A stretch of 64,000 nucleotides of DNA. It comes from DATLSM01 sp035534175 (GTDB lineage Bacteria > Actinomycetota > Thermoleophilia > Solirubrobacterales > 70-9). Below the pieces are notes generated by a model. The model made no database searches. It worked only from the letters and a program-made list of their open reading frames with translations, and was not told the DNA's origin. The DNA lies in contig DATLSM010000045.1 of NCBI GenBank assembly GCA_035534175.1, forward strand, positions 36,863 through 100,862. The letters run 5' to 3'. Shown here piece after piece: positions 41,655 through 51,600 of this stretch. The first letter of the stretch is position 1. Each line of letters begins with the position of its first letter. A program made the translations under genes and the position numbers.

Positions 41655-42467
41655 TCAGCTGCCTGCGACCCTGCAGCCTCGCGTAATGACCGTTGTCACG
41701 GATTGAGTGCCGGCGAAATGGTAGATAGCTCGTGCGAACGGGATGATCCCTGCCGTGAAGCCGCGCGGAACCGGGCAATCTGCGTTTATGAACCCCCGCC
41801 GCTTCCCGCGGTAGGTGAAGGTCCGATTGATCACGATCGTAAAGCCGCCGACGTGAGCCGAGGCCCCGGCGTCTTCCGGCACCTGCGTCGTTAGCCTCGT
41901 CCCGAGGTCATAGCCGCTGCGATGGATGACGAAGGGCAGGACGAAGGAGGTCGGTGGGCTCGTCCCGTAGGCGAGGACGAGTATGGTCTTCTGCCCCCTT
42001 CCCGGTGGGCCGTTGAATGCAAGCAGTTGCGCCCGGAATCGAAAGGGCGCTTGTTCGGGTAGCGCGACGATCGCGTGCAGCCGGCCCCGTCCAACCAGTG
42101 CGTTGCCGCAGAGGCTGATCGCGCGGCGCACTGAGGATGGCTCCAGCCGGCGCACCGTGCAGCTCGGCAGACCCTTGTTGAACAGCTTGCCGCGATTGCT
42201 GAGGTCGATCGTCAACCCCTTCAGCCGCGACGTCAGGGTTCCGTCCTTGGTCCTGAAGGTGGTGTGGAGGCGAAGCGTGGCGGGCACATACCTTGTCCTC
42301 GGCAGGCTGTGCGGCGAGATGCTCGCGTTCAGCGACACAATCAGGCTGCCCACCTGGGTTCGCTCGCCCCACACGGCGCTGGCTCCGAACAAGATCGCCG
42401 CCATCCCAACCGCGAGGACGACACCGCCGATCGAGCCCCGGCCTTGGCGAGGTCTCAAATCAGCCAA
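41655..42467 (-). CDS. Secreted beta-rich protein of the MMPL operon
   Basis: The 270-aa protein has an N-terminal membrane/signal segment (GGVVLAVGMAAILFGASAVWG, about residues 14-34). The mature part has four cysteines, and motifs SLCGNALVGRGRLHAIV, APFRFRAQLLAFNG, SGYDLGTRL and FTYRGKRRGFINADCP. These resemble one repeat module of the 984-aa exoprotein at 54527-57481. It is the last gene of a four-gene operon and overlaps the gene before it by 8 nt. Function unknown; perhaps a substrate or partner of the MMPL transporter. Confidence 0.7.
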   Translation of the reverse strand: MADLRPRQGRGSIGGVVLAVGMAAILFGASAVWGERTQVGSLIVSLNASISPHSLPRTRYVPATLRLHTTFRTKDGTLTSRLKGLTIDLSNRGKLFNKGLPSCTVRRLEPSSVRRAISLCGNALVGRGRLHAIVALPEQAPFRFRAQLLAFNGPPGRGQKTILVLAYGTSPPTSFVLPFVIHRSGYDLGTRLTTQVPEDAGASAHVGGFTIVINRTFTYRGKRRGFINADCPVPRGFTAGIIPFARAIYHFAGTQSVTTVITRGCRVAGS

Positions 42468-42957
42468 ACCTGGTCGGATCGAACCGACAGGAATGGAATT
42501 CGAAGGCGAGCACCACGTTGTTGCCGACGTTGCCGTAGTGGACGAAGCGCGCCTCGTAGCCCTGCGCTCTGATCTTTTCGCCGCTTCGCAGCGCGCCCGC
42601 GATCTTTTTCAGATAGGACTCCTGCAGATTCAGGTCAATGAACCATTTCGCCAGAGTAATCTTGTCGGCGCTTGGCCGTGGTACGACGGTAATTCGTTTC
42701 ACCGTACCGCCGAAGATTTCGCCTGCGCGGGCGAATTGTCCGCCCGCGCGCTTCAACAGACCCCTCTGTACATTCGCACGCACCCCTTTCACAACCCGGC
42801 GCGTCGCTTCGGCCCCCGGTGCGCAGATTGTCTCCAGTTGCTTGACGTAGGCTGCCCGTTCGACCGGCGCAGACGTCGGCACGTCGGCCTTTCCCATCCC
42901 TGTTCCCATCAGTAGGCAGACCAAAGCCACGCCTGCCGCCCAACCCAGCTGTTTCAC
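42460..42957 (-). CDS. Small secreted protein of the MMPL operon
   Basis: The 165-aa protein has a signal peptide with core WAAGVALVCLLMGTGMG and likely cut near Ala24. The mature part is helical and basic: ERAAYVKQLETICAPGAEATR, AGGQFARAGEIFGGTVKRI, and LNLQESYLKKIAGAL. Two cysteines, one near the start and one near the end, could form a disulfide. It overlaps the MMPL gene by 4 nt upstream and the 270-aa gene downstream. No family is recognised. Confidence 0.7.
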   Translation of the reverse strand: MKQLGWAAGVALVCLLMGTGMGKADVPTSAPVERAAYVKQLETICAPGAEATRRVVKGVRANVQRGLLKRAGGQFARAGEIFGGTVKRITVVPRPSADKITLAKWFIDLNLQESYLKKIAGALRSGEKIRAQGYEARFVHYGNVGNNVVLAFEFHSCRFDPTRFG

Positions 42958-45900
42958 GATCCTGCTCTCTCTCCCTCTGCTCCCCAGTGCGGCAGCGCTC
43001 GATCAAGGAATCCCGGTACCCACCAAACACGCTCGCCGATCAAAAGCATCAGTGCCGGCAGCAGGATGATCCGAACCGCCGTAGCGTCGAGCACCACGGC
43101 CACCGTCAGCCCTATCCCCATCTGGCTGATTGTCGCGATCTGGGCGGTCGCGAAAACGATGAAGACCGCGGCCATGATCGCCGCCGCCCCGGTGATCACA
43201 CCAGCCGTTCGCTCCAAGCCATAAAAGACCGCGGCGGCGTTATCGCCGTCGCGCTCATAACCCTCTCTCATCCTCGCCAGCAAGAATACCGCGTAATCGA
43301 TCGATAGCCCGAAGGTGACACCGAAGATCGCCGCCGCGCCGACCGTGTCGACGTAGCTGTGTCCTCCGAGTGGATAGCCTGCCGGCACGCCCAGCAGCAG
43401 CGTCACGACTCCGATCGCCGCGCCCACCGAGAGCAGGTTGAGGGCAACCACAAGACCGGCGAGAAGCGGAGCCCGCAGGATGAACACCAGAGCCAGAAAG
43501 ACCGCGAGGACGATCGCACCGATGATCAGCGGCAGCCGCGCTCTCGTTTCCTGGCCATAGTCATTCAGTGTGGCGGCTCCTCCGGTTACGCCGACCTCAA
43601 GGCCCGTCTGCTGTCCCAGACGCTCGCCGCTTGCGATCAGCCGTCGCTGGAGGGCTTCGGAGCCCGCGCTGTTGAAGGGGTAGGTGGGCACGACGAGGAT
43701 CCGGGCCGCCTGGCCGCCACGCTGAAGATTGATCGCCTCGTTGATCTGCCGTCGCTGCGCGGGCGGCGCGCCCGCCAGCGCCGAGAGGACGAAGTAGCCG
43801 GAATCAAAGAAGTGTGGGGAGGAGCGCTGAAGACTTGAGGCCGCTCGGCCGAGCACCCGAGCCTCGCCGGAGACCTGCCGCTGGGCTCCCGCCAGGCCGA
43901 CCTGCAGAGGATAAGAGCGATGAAAGCCTTCCGAGAGCCCTTCGCGAAGCGCTCCGATGCCCCCGGTCAGCCGCGAAAGGCCACCACCGAGTTGCGCGGA
44001 TCCGAAGCTTAGGCGGCCGAGTCCACCGGTAAGGGCTCCCGCAGCACCCGCCAGGCGCCGCGCGCCTTGGCTCAGCCGCGAGCCGCCCACCGTGAGTCGA
44101 CTGAGCCCGTGGTGAAGCTGTGCCGCGGTCGTCCTCAGCGCTCGCGCATTGTTCCGGGCCTCGATCAGGTGCTCGAGCAGTTCGTGGGCAAGAGAGGCGT
44201 CGTTGCCGAGCTTAGGCTGGCTCCCCGCTTGTCGATTGAGGTCGGAGCTGAGCTGATGGGCGGAGTTGACGCCATTCTCGTTGACGATTTCGAGTAGCCC
44301 ATCCAGTTCGAGCGCCAGCTCAACCGTCGCGACGCGGGCGAGCCGTTGAGCATCGTTCATGCGTTGAGACCCCGCCGCCAGGCGGGCAGTGGCTTCGACC
44401 GCGCGCTTGCCGCCGCCGGCTACGGCGGCGAGACCGCTCGAAATCGCATTTGCTCCCGCCTCGGCTCGCCCGGAACCGGCGCCGAGCAGCCCGGACCCCG
44501 AGATCGCCGCCGCCAACCCCCTGCGCAGTGCGGAGACTCCCCTATCTGCCCGTCCCAGGTTGGGTCCGAGGCGGCGCACCGATGCCAGCTTCCCCTTCGC
44601 GCCGGCCGGCCCGAGCAGGTTCGTGGCAAAGGTGCGCAGCGGCGCCACCTTCCGGGTGATCGCAGCGGGGCCGATTACCGCCTGCACCCCGGGCCAGGCG
44701 GCGACCCGTTGCTGCCAATTCGCGATCGCGGCAAGTCGGTGTGGGTCGGCGATCGTGCCCTTTTCGCTGGCCGCCACCACGGTGTAGGTGGCATCCCAGC
44801 CGGGTCCCATCGATCGATCGATCAGCTCTGCGTTCTTGCGCGCCGGGTTGGCGGCCGGCAGCTCATTTACGCCGGGGGCCCCGGTATTGAAGGCGAGTGC
44901 CGGTGCGGCCAGCAAAAGGAGCGGCACGACGACCACAACCGCCACTGCCGGTCTGCGCAGCGCGGTGTCGACCACGACCATCACCCGCGAGCGTTTGGCC
45001 TGCCTTCCGCCGATTCGCCAGCGATTGACGTTGTCTCCCAAAATGAGGAGTGCCGCTGGCACCACCGCCCAGGAGATTGCAACGCTTATCGCCGTCACCA
45101 CCGCCAGCGCCAGCGCCAATGAGACGAGCAATGAGCCCGCCTGCAGGGCGGCGGAGGCGAGGATCGCCAGCAGCAGTGTGGAGCCGGCGAATACGGTCGT
45201 CTTGCCGGCGGTCTGGCGCGTCCGATGGGCTGCGTCGATCGGCGTCGCCCCGCCCGCCATCTCCTGGCGGAAGCGGGAGACCATCAGCAGCGAGTAGTCG
45301 ACGCCAAGGGCGAGGCCGAACATCGTGCAGGCGATCAGCGAGAGCCCATCGATCGTCGTCAGTGAGGCGAGTAGGTCGAGAACCCCGCGACCGACCATCA
45401 CCGTCATCGCGCCGAAGAGCAGCGGAACGATCGCCGCGATCGGCGACCCGAAGACCACCAATAGAACGATCAGAAGCAGCGGCGCCGCGATCAGCTCGCC
45501 CCTCTCCGTGGCGCTCAATGCTTCATTCTGAAGAGCCTTCAGGACACTGGCGAAGCTGGATTGGGTCGCCCGCACGGGGGATGAGATTCGCCGCGCCAGC
45601 AGAGCGTCGAGTCTCGGCACCGTTTCGCGCATCGCTTGCCCGAGCCCAAGGTGGAAATCGACGAGGATCAGCGCCTTGCGCGGCGAGGGCCGCAGCCTGG
45701 CCACAGAGCCCTCATCCCAGGGGGAGAGCGTCGCCACCCCAGGCATCGACCGCAGCGCCCTGACCAGCCCTGGGCCCTGGCGATCGATCGCCGGCCCTGG
45801 ACCCTGCAGCAGGATCACAAATGGGGTCGAGTTGCCGAAGTAGCGTGTGAACAGTGCGCCACCGCGGGCCGACTCGGTTCCGGGGATGCTCAGCGACGTC

Positions 45901-46055
45901 GGGTTCAACCGCTGCTCCACTCCGATCCCTAGACCCCCCAGGAACACCGCGAGGACGAGGGTTATGGCAAGGACCAGGCGGGGATGTCGAAGCGCTGCCG
46001 GAATCCCCTCTTGCCGCCTGTCAACGCCCGCACTGGCGCGGCGGGTGGGCCTCAC
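42954..46055 (-). CDS. MMPL/RND-family membrane transporter
   Basis: The 1033-aa transporter has two six-helix bundles. Each has the MMPL signature: LIACTMFGLALGVDYSLLM (around residue 245) and GVTFGLSIDYAVFLLARM in the C-terminal half, with the proton-relay Asp-Tyr pair. The long central extracytoplasmic part holds a Gly/Leu/Ala-rich run such as LTGGLGRLSFGSAQLGGGLSRL, which is probably a helical hairpin. MMPL proteins export lipids or small hydrophobic compounds to the envelope. Its ends overlap the TetR fusion gene and the 165-aa gene by 4 nt each. Confidence 0.9.
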   Translation of the reverse strand: MRPTRRASAGVDRRQEGIPAALRHPRLVLAITLVLAVFLGGLGIGVEQRLNPTSLSIPGTESARGGALFTRYFGNSTPFVILLQGPGPAIDRQGPGLVRALRSMPGVATLSPWDEGSVARLRPSPRKALILVDFHLGLGQAMRETVPRLDALLARRISSPVRATQSSFASVLKALQNEALSATERGELIAAPLLLIVLLVVFGSPIAAIVPLLFGAMTVMVGRGVLDLLASLTTIDGLSLIACTMFGLALGVDYSLLMVSRFRQEMAGGATPIDAAHRTRQTAGKTTVFAGSTLLLAILASAALQAGSLLVSLALALAVVTAISVAISWAVVPAALLILGDNVNRWRIGGRQAKRSRVMVVVDTALRRPAVAVVVVVPLLLLAAPALAFNTGAPGVNELPAANPARKNAELIDRSMGPGWDATYTVVAASEKGTIADPHRLAAIANWQQRVAAWPGVQAVIGPAAITRKVAPLRTFATNLLGPAGAKGKLASVRRLGPNLGRADRGVSALRRGLAAAISGSGLLGAGSGRAEAGANAISSGLAAVAGGGKRAVEATARLAAGSQRMNDAQRLARVATVELALELDGLLEIVNENGVNSAHQLSSDLNRQAGSQPKLGNDASLAHELLEHLIEARNNARALRTTAAQLHHGLSRLTVGGSRLSQGARRLAGAAGALTGGLGRLSFGSAQLGGGLSRLTGGIGALREGLSEGFHRSYPLQVGLAGAQRQVSGEARVLGRAASSLQRSSPHFFDSGYFVLSALAGAPPAQRRQINEAINLQRGGQAARILVVPTYPFNSAGSEALQRRLIASGERLGQQTGLEVGVTGGAATLNDYGQETRARLPLIIGAIVLAVFLALVFILRAPLLAGLVVALNLLSVGAAIGVVTLLLGVPAGYPLGGHSYVDTVGAAAIFGVTFGLSIDYAVFLLARMREGYERDGDNAAAVFYGLERTAGVITGAAAIMAAVFIVFATAQIATISQMGIGLTVAVVLDATAVRIILLPALMLLIGERVWWVPGFLDRALPHWGAEGERAGS

Positions 46056-47470
46056 CTGGCTTCGCGCCCTCGTCCGTCTCGGTTTGCCACCGCGCAGGCC
46101 TCCTCTGCGCCGAGGAACGGCGCGAGGGTGATGTAGGTGGCGAGCGGCCCGATCTGCGGCAGGCTCTCCGGACCGCCGACCTTGACCTGGTCATAGATCA
46201 GGGCATAGATCGCTCCGCCGATCGCCTCGGCGGCTATCGGGCTTGTATCCGGAGCCAGCTCATATCCGGGGTTGAGCAGCGCCTCGAGTCCCTCCATCAC
46301 CTGGTCGCGCTGCTCCAGAATGCGCCTGCCGGCGGCGTAGACCTCCACCGCGCCGAGCTGCGCGTAGTCGGGCTCTGAAGCCGCCCAGGCGAACATCGCC
46401 TCATAAGTCAGCCGAATCGAGTCCGGCCAATCCGAGGCACGCCTGAAGGCGGGCAGCATCGCGGCCAGCATCTGCGCCGAGCCGGAGTCCACGGCGGCCC
46501 GCATCGCCTCCTCCTTGCCGTCGAAGTGCTCATAGAAGGTGCTGAGCGAGATCGAGGCCCGGCGGGCGATTTCCGAGAGCTTGGTCCCCGGGTAGCCGTG
46601 CTCGGCTACGGCAGCGGCTAGGGCGCGGAGAATGCGCTCGGACGGCTCATAGGACTCAAGCGGATATGGCTTTCGGGGGCGGCGCCCCCGCGGCCGTCGC
46701 AGAGGCTCGGGAGGGGGGAGGTAGGTCAGTCCCCACTGCCACATCTGGGGAACCAGCTTCATTAACTCCACCTCCTCGTGGCGGTAGAGGCGCTTGTGCA
46801 TGATCTTTCGCAGCCCTCCCACCATCGCCCGAGAGATCTCTGGCGGCATGCCCTCCCGTCCCGGCATCTGGTCAAGCGACTGCTGCATCAGCTTCGCGGC
46901 GGCGTCCATCGCACGGTCTGCGACCGCAACCGCCTTTGGCCCCGCCGCGTAGATCTCGACGACGCACATTCTCGCCGCCGCCGGTTGGGCAGCGACCGAC
47001 TCGATGAACGCGTTGAATGCCTCCGCCACCCTTTCCATGCCAGGCGGTTTATCGATCGCGCTGAGTACCGGGACGATCGTCATCTCGATCAGCGCTTCCA
47101 CCGCTTCCAGCAGGCAGTCCTGCTTGTTGGAGAAGATTTCGTAGAAGGCCTTGCGCGAGACCCCGGAGAGCGCCAGCAGGTCAGCGACCCTGACCCGTTC
47201 ATAGCCTTTTGCCTCAACCGCGGCCACCAGCGCCGCGAAGAGGCGCCTTCGCTGGTTGTCGCGCACGACCTCGGCCGGCGTTGCCCTCCCCGGTGGCAGC
47301 TTCTGATCGTGCAGCGTGCTCGAGTCCCCCCAGGGCGTATCGACCATCTTCGGGGCGACGATATAGGGCCGACCCTGACGGCGCTCCGGCCTCCGGGTAA
47401 GAACCAGGCCCTCTGTAATCGGTTGTTTCACGAGCTTTGGGCCTTTAGTATCCAGATGTTTCGCCAGCAC
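46052..47470 (-). CDS. Tandem TetR-type regulator (two fused repressor units)
   Basis: The 472-aa protein contains two complete TetR-like units. The first helix-turn-helix is at about residues 74-120 (VADLLALSGVSRKAFYEIF), the second at about 278-325 (LSEIARRASISLSTFYEHFDGKE). Each is followed by its own helical ligand/dimer domain, and both contain a VEIYAAG-type or VEVYAAG-type segment, which supports internal duplication. The first 40 residues may not be translated, since a Met at residue 42 is possible. It leads the operon and overlaps the MMPL gene by 4 nt, so it probably controls its own operon. Confidence 0.85.
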   Translation of the reverse strand: MLAKHLDTKGPKLVKQPITEGLVLTRRPERRQGRPYIVAPKMVDTPWGDSSTLHDQKLPPGRATPAEVVRDNQRRRLFAALVAAVEAKGYERVRVADLLALSGVSRKAFYEIFSNKQDCLLEAVEALIEMTIVPVLSAIDKPPGMERVAEAFNAFIESVAAQPAAARMCVVEIYAAGPKAVAVADRAMDAAAKLMQQSLDQMPGREGMPPEISRAMVGGLRKIMHKRLYRHEEVELMKLVPQMWQWGLTYLPPPEPLRRPRGRRPRKPYPLESYEPSERILRALAAAVAEHGYPGTKLSEIARRASISLSTFYEHFDGKEEAMRAAVDSGSAQMLAAMLPAFRRASDWPDSIRLTYEAMFAWAASEPDYAQLGAVEVYAAGRRILEQRDQVMEGLEALLNPGYELAPDTSPIAAEAIGGAIYALIYDQVKVGGPESLPQIGPLATYITLAPFLGAEEACAVANRDGRGREAR

Positions 47471-47714
47471 GGTGTCAGGCGTAGTTTCACAGCTCCTTCA
47501 GACCATTCCAACTCCCCATTTGGAGCCGCTTTGCGGGCTGGAACCTGCGAAGACCCCAGTTGTAGCGTAGCGAGGCGGACTTGACAAATGCGTAGCAAGC
47601 TGTTTCTATAACGCCTAGGGATTGCAGCAACATGTTTCTCCGGTGGGAGCACATTGCGTATCCACTACGGGGAGCGCCAAAGGGCGCCGAAGCGACAATG
47701 ATTGGGGCAACAGC

Positions 47715-47823
47715 TAGTGGGCCTACCTGAAACGTGTGACCCGAAAGCCAACATCGAATCCGCTTTGCAGAGCCAGATCTCGGGCACCAGACACCACGCG
47801 ATACGTTCCCGGGAGGCCCACTA
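47715..47823. repeat. Imperfect inverted repeat, 21-nt arms
   Basis: Arms at 47715-47735 and 47803-47823 match in 18 of 21 positions, with 67 nt between them. The first ten bases (TAGTGGGCCT) match exactly. Confidence 0.6.
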
Positions 47824-48336
47824 GTGGGGGATATGAGAGCGACTCGAGGGCCGACTCTTTGCCGGATTTCGCTGGACCTTTCGGAGTCGCAGCGTAGTTT
47901 TGATCGTTGCAATCCGATCCTCGCTCAACTTGGCGCGGGCAACGCCCGTCGCCAGCCACTTCTCCGAGCTGGCGGCTCACCGCGAAGCATTCAGGGCGCC
48001 CCGTTGTTCCTAGCAGATGTGGGGCCGGCCTCGAGACGACTTCCAAGCTGCGTCCGTCTTCCCTCCCTGGCTGACGGCGCGGTACCGAGCAGCGCGGGCC
48101 GCTCTTCCCGCTTTGGGGGCACTCCCTGCCGCTTCCGGGCGCGGGCCGCCCGCGACTGCTCACCCTCTTCTTTTGGCGCCCAGCCGAGCACCGCCTCCGA
48201 ACCCGTCGAGCGCTTCCTCCCCGGCGCCACCCCAAGCCGAACCGCAGTCACCGCGGCCGCAGGCCGAGGGGCGCAGTCCGTTGGACAAGCGACCCCGCGG
48301 GGGTTGACGGTGAGCGCGGCTTCACACAATCTCGCT

Positions 48337-48413
48337 AGGTCGGCAGGGCGAGGCGCTTGCCCCGCTTCCTCCGACCTCCGGATTCCCACCGGCGCACCTC
48401 GCCCTGCTGACCT
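48337..48413. repeat. Inverted repeat, 17-nt arms
   Basis: Arms at 48337-48353 and 48397-48413 pair with one mismatch, around a 43-nt spacer. The stem would be stable in RNA or as a cruciform. Confidence 0.6.
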
Positions 48414-48446
48414 ACGAGCTGTCGTTGCAGTAAGCCCCTCATCCCT

Positions 48447-48469
48447 CGCCGCCGCCTTAGGCGGCGGCG
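48447..48469. repeat. GC hairpin, 10-bp stem
   Basis: CGCCGCCGCC and its reverse complement flank a TTA loop. There is no T run after it, so a simple intrinsic terminator is not proven. Confidence 0.55.
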
Positions 48470-48577
48470 GACGCGGGAGCGCAGGGGCGAGATCGCCGGT
48501 CGTGATTAGCGCGCCTGCGCGAGAGCAGAGCCGCCGCCGCCTTATTAGGACCACCACCACCGCTTCGTCCCTCGCAG

Positions 48578-48630
48578 CCCACTCCCCCCTGCCCACCTAC
48601 CTGCCCGGATGGTGGGCAGGGGGGAGTGGG
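48578..48630. repeat. Perfect 20-bp hairpin upstream of the first exoprotein gene
   Basis: Arms 48578-48597 and 48611-48630 are perfectly complementary around a 13-nt loop. The hairpin ends 50 nt before the ATG at 48681, so it probably lies in the 5' untranslated region. It could be a terminator, an attenuator or a protein-binding site. Confidence 0.75.
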
Positions 48631-48680
48631 GGAGACACGCACACCCCGTCTCTCGCTGCCACCCTATCCGGAGCCCCCGC

Positions 48681-51600
48681 ATGACCCGTCAGGCTCGCGC
48701 TCTCTTCTCGGCCCTCTTCGCATCGGCCGTCATCCTCGCTGTAGCCGCGTCCCCTGCCGCCGCCCTCGAAACCCACGACTTCTCGACCAGCTTCGGCGAA
48801 CAAGGTTCCGGTGACGGCCAGCTCTCCCTCGCCCCCGCAAATGGCGAACAATCCAAAAGCGGCATCGCCGTCAACGACGAAACCGGCGACGTTTACGTCG
48901 CCGACTCCGAAAACCACCGCGTCGTCGAGTTCTCTAAGACCGGCAACTTCATCCGCGCCTTCGGCGCCGACGTCGGCGGTCCCGGTGTCAACGTCTGCAC
49001 TTCCAGCTGCCAGGCCGGCACTCCCGGAATCGCCCCCGGCCACTTCACGAAACCCTCCTTCATCGCCGTCGACAACTCCCCCGGCGGTGAAGGCGACGTT
49101 TACGTCGCCGACTCCTACGAAAACATCGTCTCCAAGTTCACGTCCTCTGGCGTACTGATCAAATCCTGGGGTGAAGAAGGCCAGCTCATCGCCTCCACAG
49201 GCACCGCCACAGGCACAATGACCGAAGGCTCCACCACGATCGCCTCGCTCACCTCCACCGTCGGCGCCTTCTTCGTCGACGAGCCGATCACCGCCCCCGG
49301 CATCCCCTCCGAAACCACCGTCACCGCCGTCAACTCCCGCTCCCTGGAAATCTCCCAGCCTGCCACCGAATCCGCCACCCAAACCGTCTCCGCTCGCGCC
49401 ACCTTCGGCCTCTCCGCCAACTATGGCATCGCTGGAATCGCCGTTGACCCCGCCGGCCACCTCTGGCTCTACGGCGCCCCGCCCTTTTATCCCTACAGCG
49501 AGATGTTCGAGTTCGCCCCCTCCTCCGAGTCCCTCCGCGCCTGGCCCACCAATCTCGAAAACCCGTCCTTCGGCGGTATCGCCACCGACTCTGCCGGCAA
49601 CCTCTACCTCCCGCCAACCCATTACTTTGGGAACGTGGTCCAGTTCACCCCTGCCGGCGTCGAGGTCGGCACCGTCGACCAGGCCTTCCCACGCACCCTC
49701 CTCAACGGCTTCACCGTCGACAGCGCGACCGACGAGCTCTACACCTGGGCCGTCGGCTCTCCCGAAACCAATGGGCTCAGCAGCTGGGCATTCCTCAACC
49801 ATTACCCTTCCTCCTGCGATCCCGGTGGCGAATGCCCCCCCGCCGACACCTTCGGCGTCGGTCAGATCTCCCGCATCGGCAGCGGCCTCGCCGTCGACCC
49901 CAAAACCCACACCCTCTACGTCGCCGACGCCGGCCTCTCCCGCATCGACGTCTTCACTGGCCCCATCAGCGCCCCCGAATCCATCACCGAAGAAGCCACC
50001 GAAGTCGGCCTTCAGAAGGCCACCCTCCACGGCCACCTTGACCCCGGTGTCGGCCCTGAAGTCACTTCCTGCGCCTTCCAGTACGTCCCCGCCGCCACCT
50101 TCGATCAGAACACCGAAGAAACCACCAGCTACCCCTACGGCCTCAACTCGGCCTTCTCCAACCTCTCCTCCGGCGGCACGATCCCGTGTGCCGGCGGCCC
50201 CTCCTTCTCCGCCCCTGCCTCCGTCCACGCCGACCTCACCGGCATAACCGCCGGCGCCGGTTACCGCTACCGCCTCGTCCTCACCAACGCCACCGGCCAT
50301 CGCCGCTTCGGTGAAACCCAGTCCTTCACCACCCCCCCCGACCACAGCTTCGTTACAACCTTTGCCGGCTTCGGCGCCAACGCCCTCTCCAATCCCACCG
50401 CCCTCGCCATCGACGAACGCACCCACGACGTCTGGGTCACCGACCCCGCCAACCACCGTGTCGAGAAGTTCACCCCCGCAGGCGTTTTCCTCCTCATGAT
50501 CGGCAAGGGCGTCAACCTGGAAAAGTCCGGTGCCGCCGCCGACCTCTGCACCGCCTCTGAAGAATGCCAGCCTGGCGCCTCCGCCTCCACCCCCGGCGCC
50601 TTCGTCCGCCCCGACTTCCTCGCCGTCGACAATACCTCAGGCCCCTCCGCCGGCGACCTCTACGTCGCCGACGGTGGCGACGCCCTCATCACCAAGTTCG
50701 ACTCCGAAGGCCATCGCATCGCCTCCTGGGGGGACGCCGCCAGGCCCCCCAACGGCCAGCTCAACGGCTCCTCTGACCTCAACCACGCCGGCCCCTTCGA
50801 ACTCGGCAACGGCAACGGCGTCATCTTCGCCGGCATCGCCGTCGACCCCGCCGGCAACCTCTGGGTTGGAGCCCAGATCCCCATCGGCGGCGAAGGTGGG
50901 CACCTTGCCCTATTCGAGTTCGACCAGTCCGGCCGCTCGCTCTTCAGCGAAGGAGCCCCCGGTTTCTTCGCCACCGGCTTCGCCATCGATCCCGCCGACA
51001 ACCTCTACTTCCGGCGCAGCTTCGAAGTCCAACGGACCAGCCTCTCTGGATCTAGTCCGCCACAGCTGTTCGAATCAAGGGACCCCGACACAGGGGAAAT
51101 CATCTTCCCCGTCGGCTTGGCCGTCGACTCCGCCGGCGAGGTCTACACCGACACCGGCTCCCTCATCTACCACTACACCCCCTTCAACTGCGCTCAGGTC
51201 ACAAAGCAGTGTTCGGCGGAGGACTCTTTCGGCTCCCCCCAGCTCGAAGGCGCCCGCGGCCTTGCCATCGACTCCACCAACCAAGACCTCTTCGTAGCCA
51301 ATGAAGCCGCCGGCAACGTCGCCCTCTTCACCGGCTTCGCGCCGGACGTCACCACCGGCCCCATCCAAAGCTCCGGCCATACTTCCGCCACCCTTACCGG
51401 CAAAGTCGACCCGATCGGCCGCGGCGACATCGAATCCTGCCGCTTCCAATACGTCACCCAGGCCGCCTACGAAAAAACCGCCTTCTTCGACCTCTCCTCC
51501 GGCGGCACCGGGCCCTGCGACCAATCGACTCCGATCTCCTCCGCCGAACCTGTCACTGCCACGATCACCGGCCTCCAGCCCGAGACCACCTACCGCTACC

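Larger units (their letters stand above)
47471..48680. other. 1.2-kb region without a convincing gene, rich in inverted repeats
   Basis: The region lies between the divergent TetR-type and exoprotein genes. Open frames exist on both strands but have no recognisable protein pattern. It contains at least four strong inverted repeats (annotated separately) and runs of C-rich DNA toward the right end. It must hold the promoters of both neighbours. Confidence 0.6.

Noticed and set aside
47824..48684. A 286-codon frame and a 201-codon opposite frame in the hairpin-rich gap
   Set aside because: Both are rich in Arg, Pro, Ser and Ala without domain or signal pattern, and they run through the inverted repeats.
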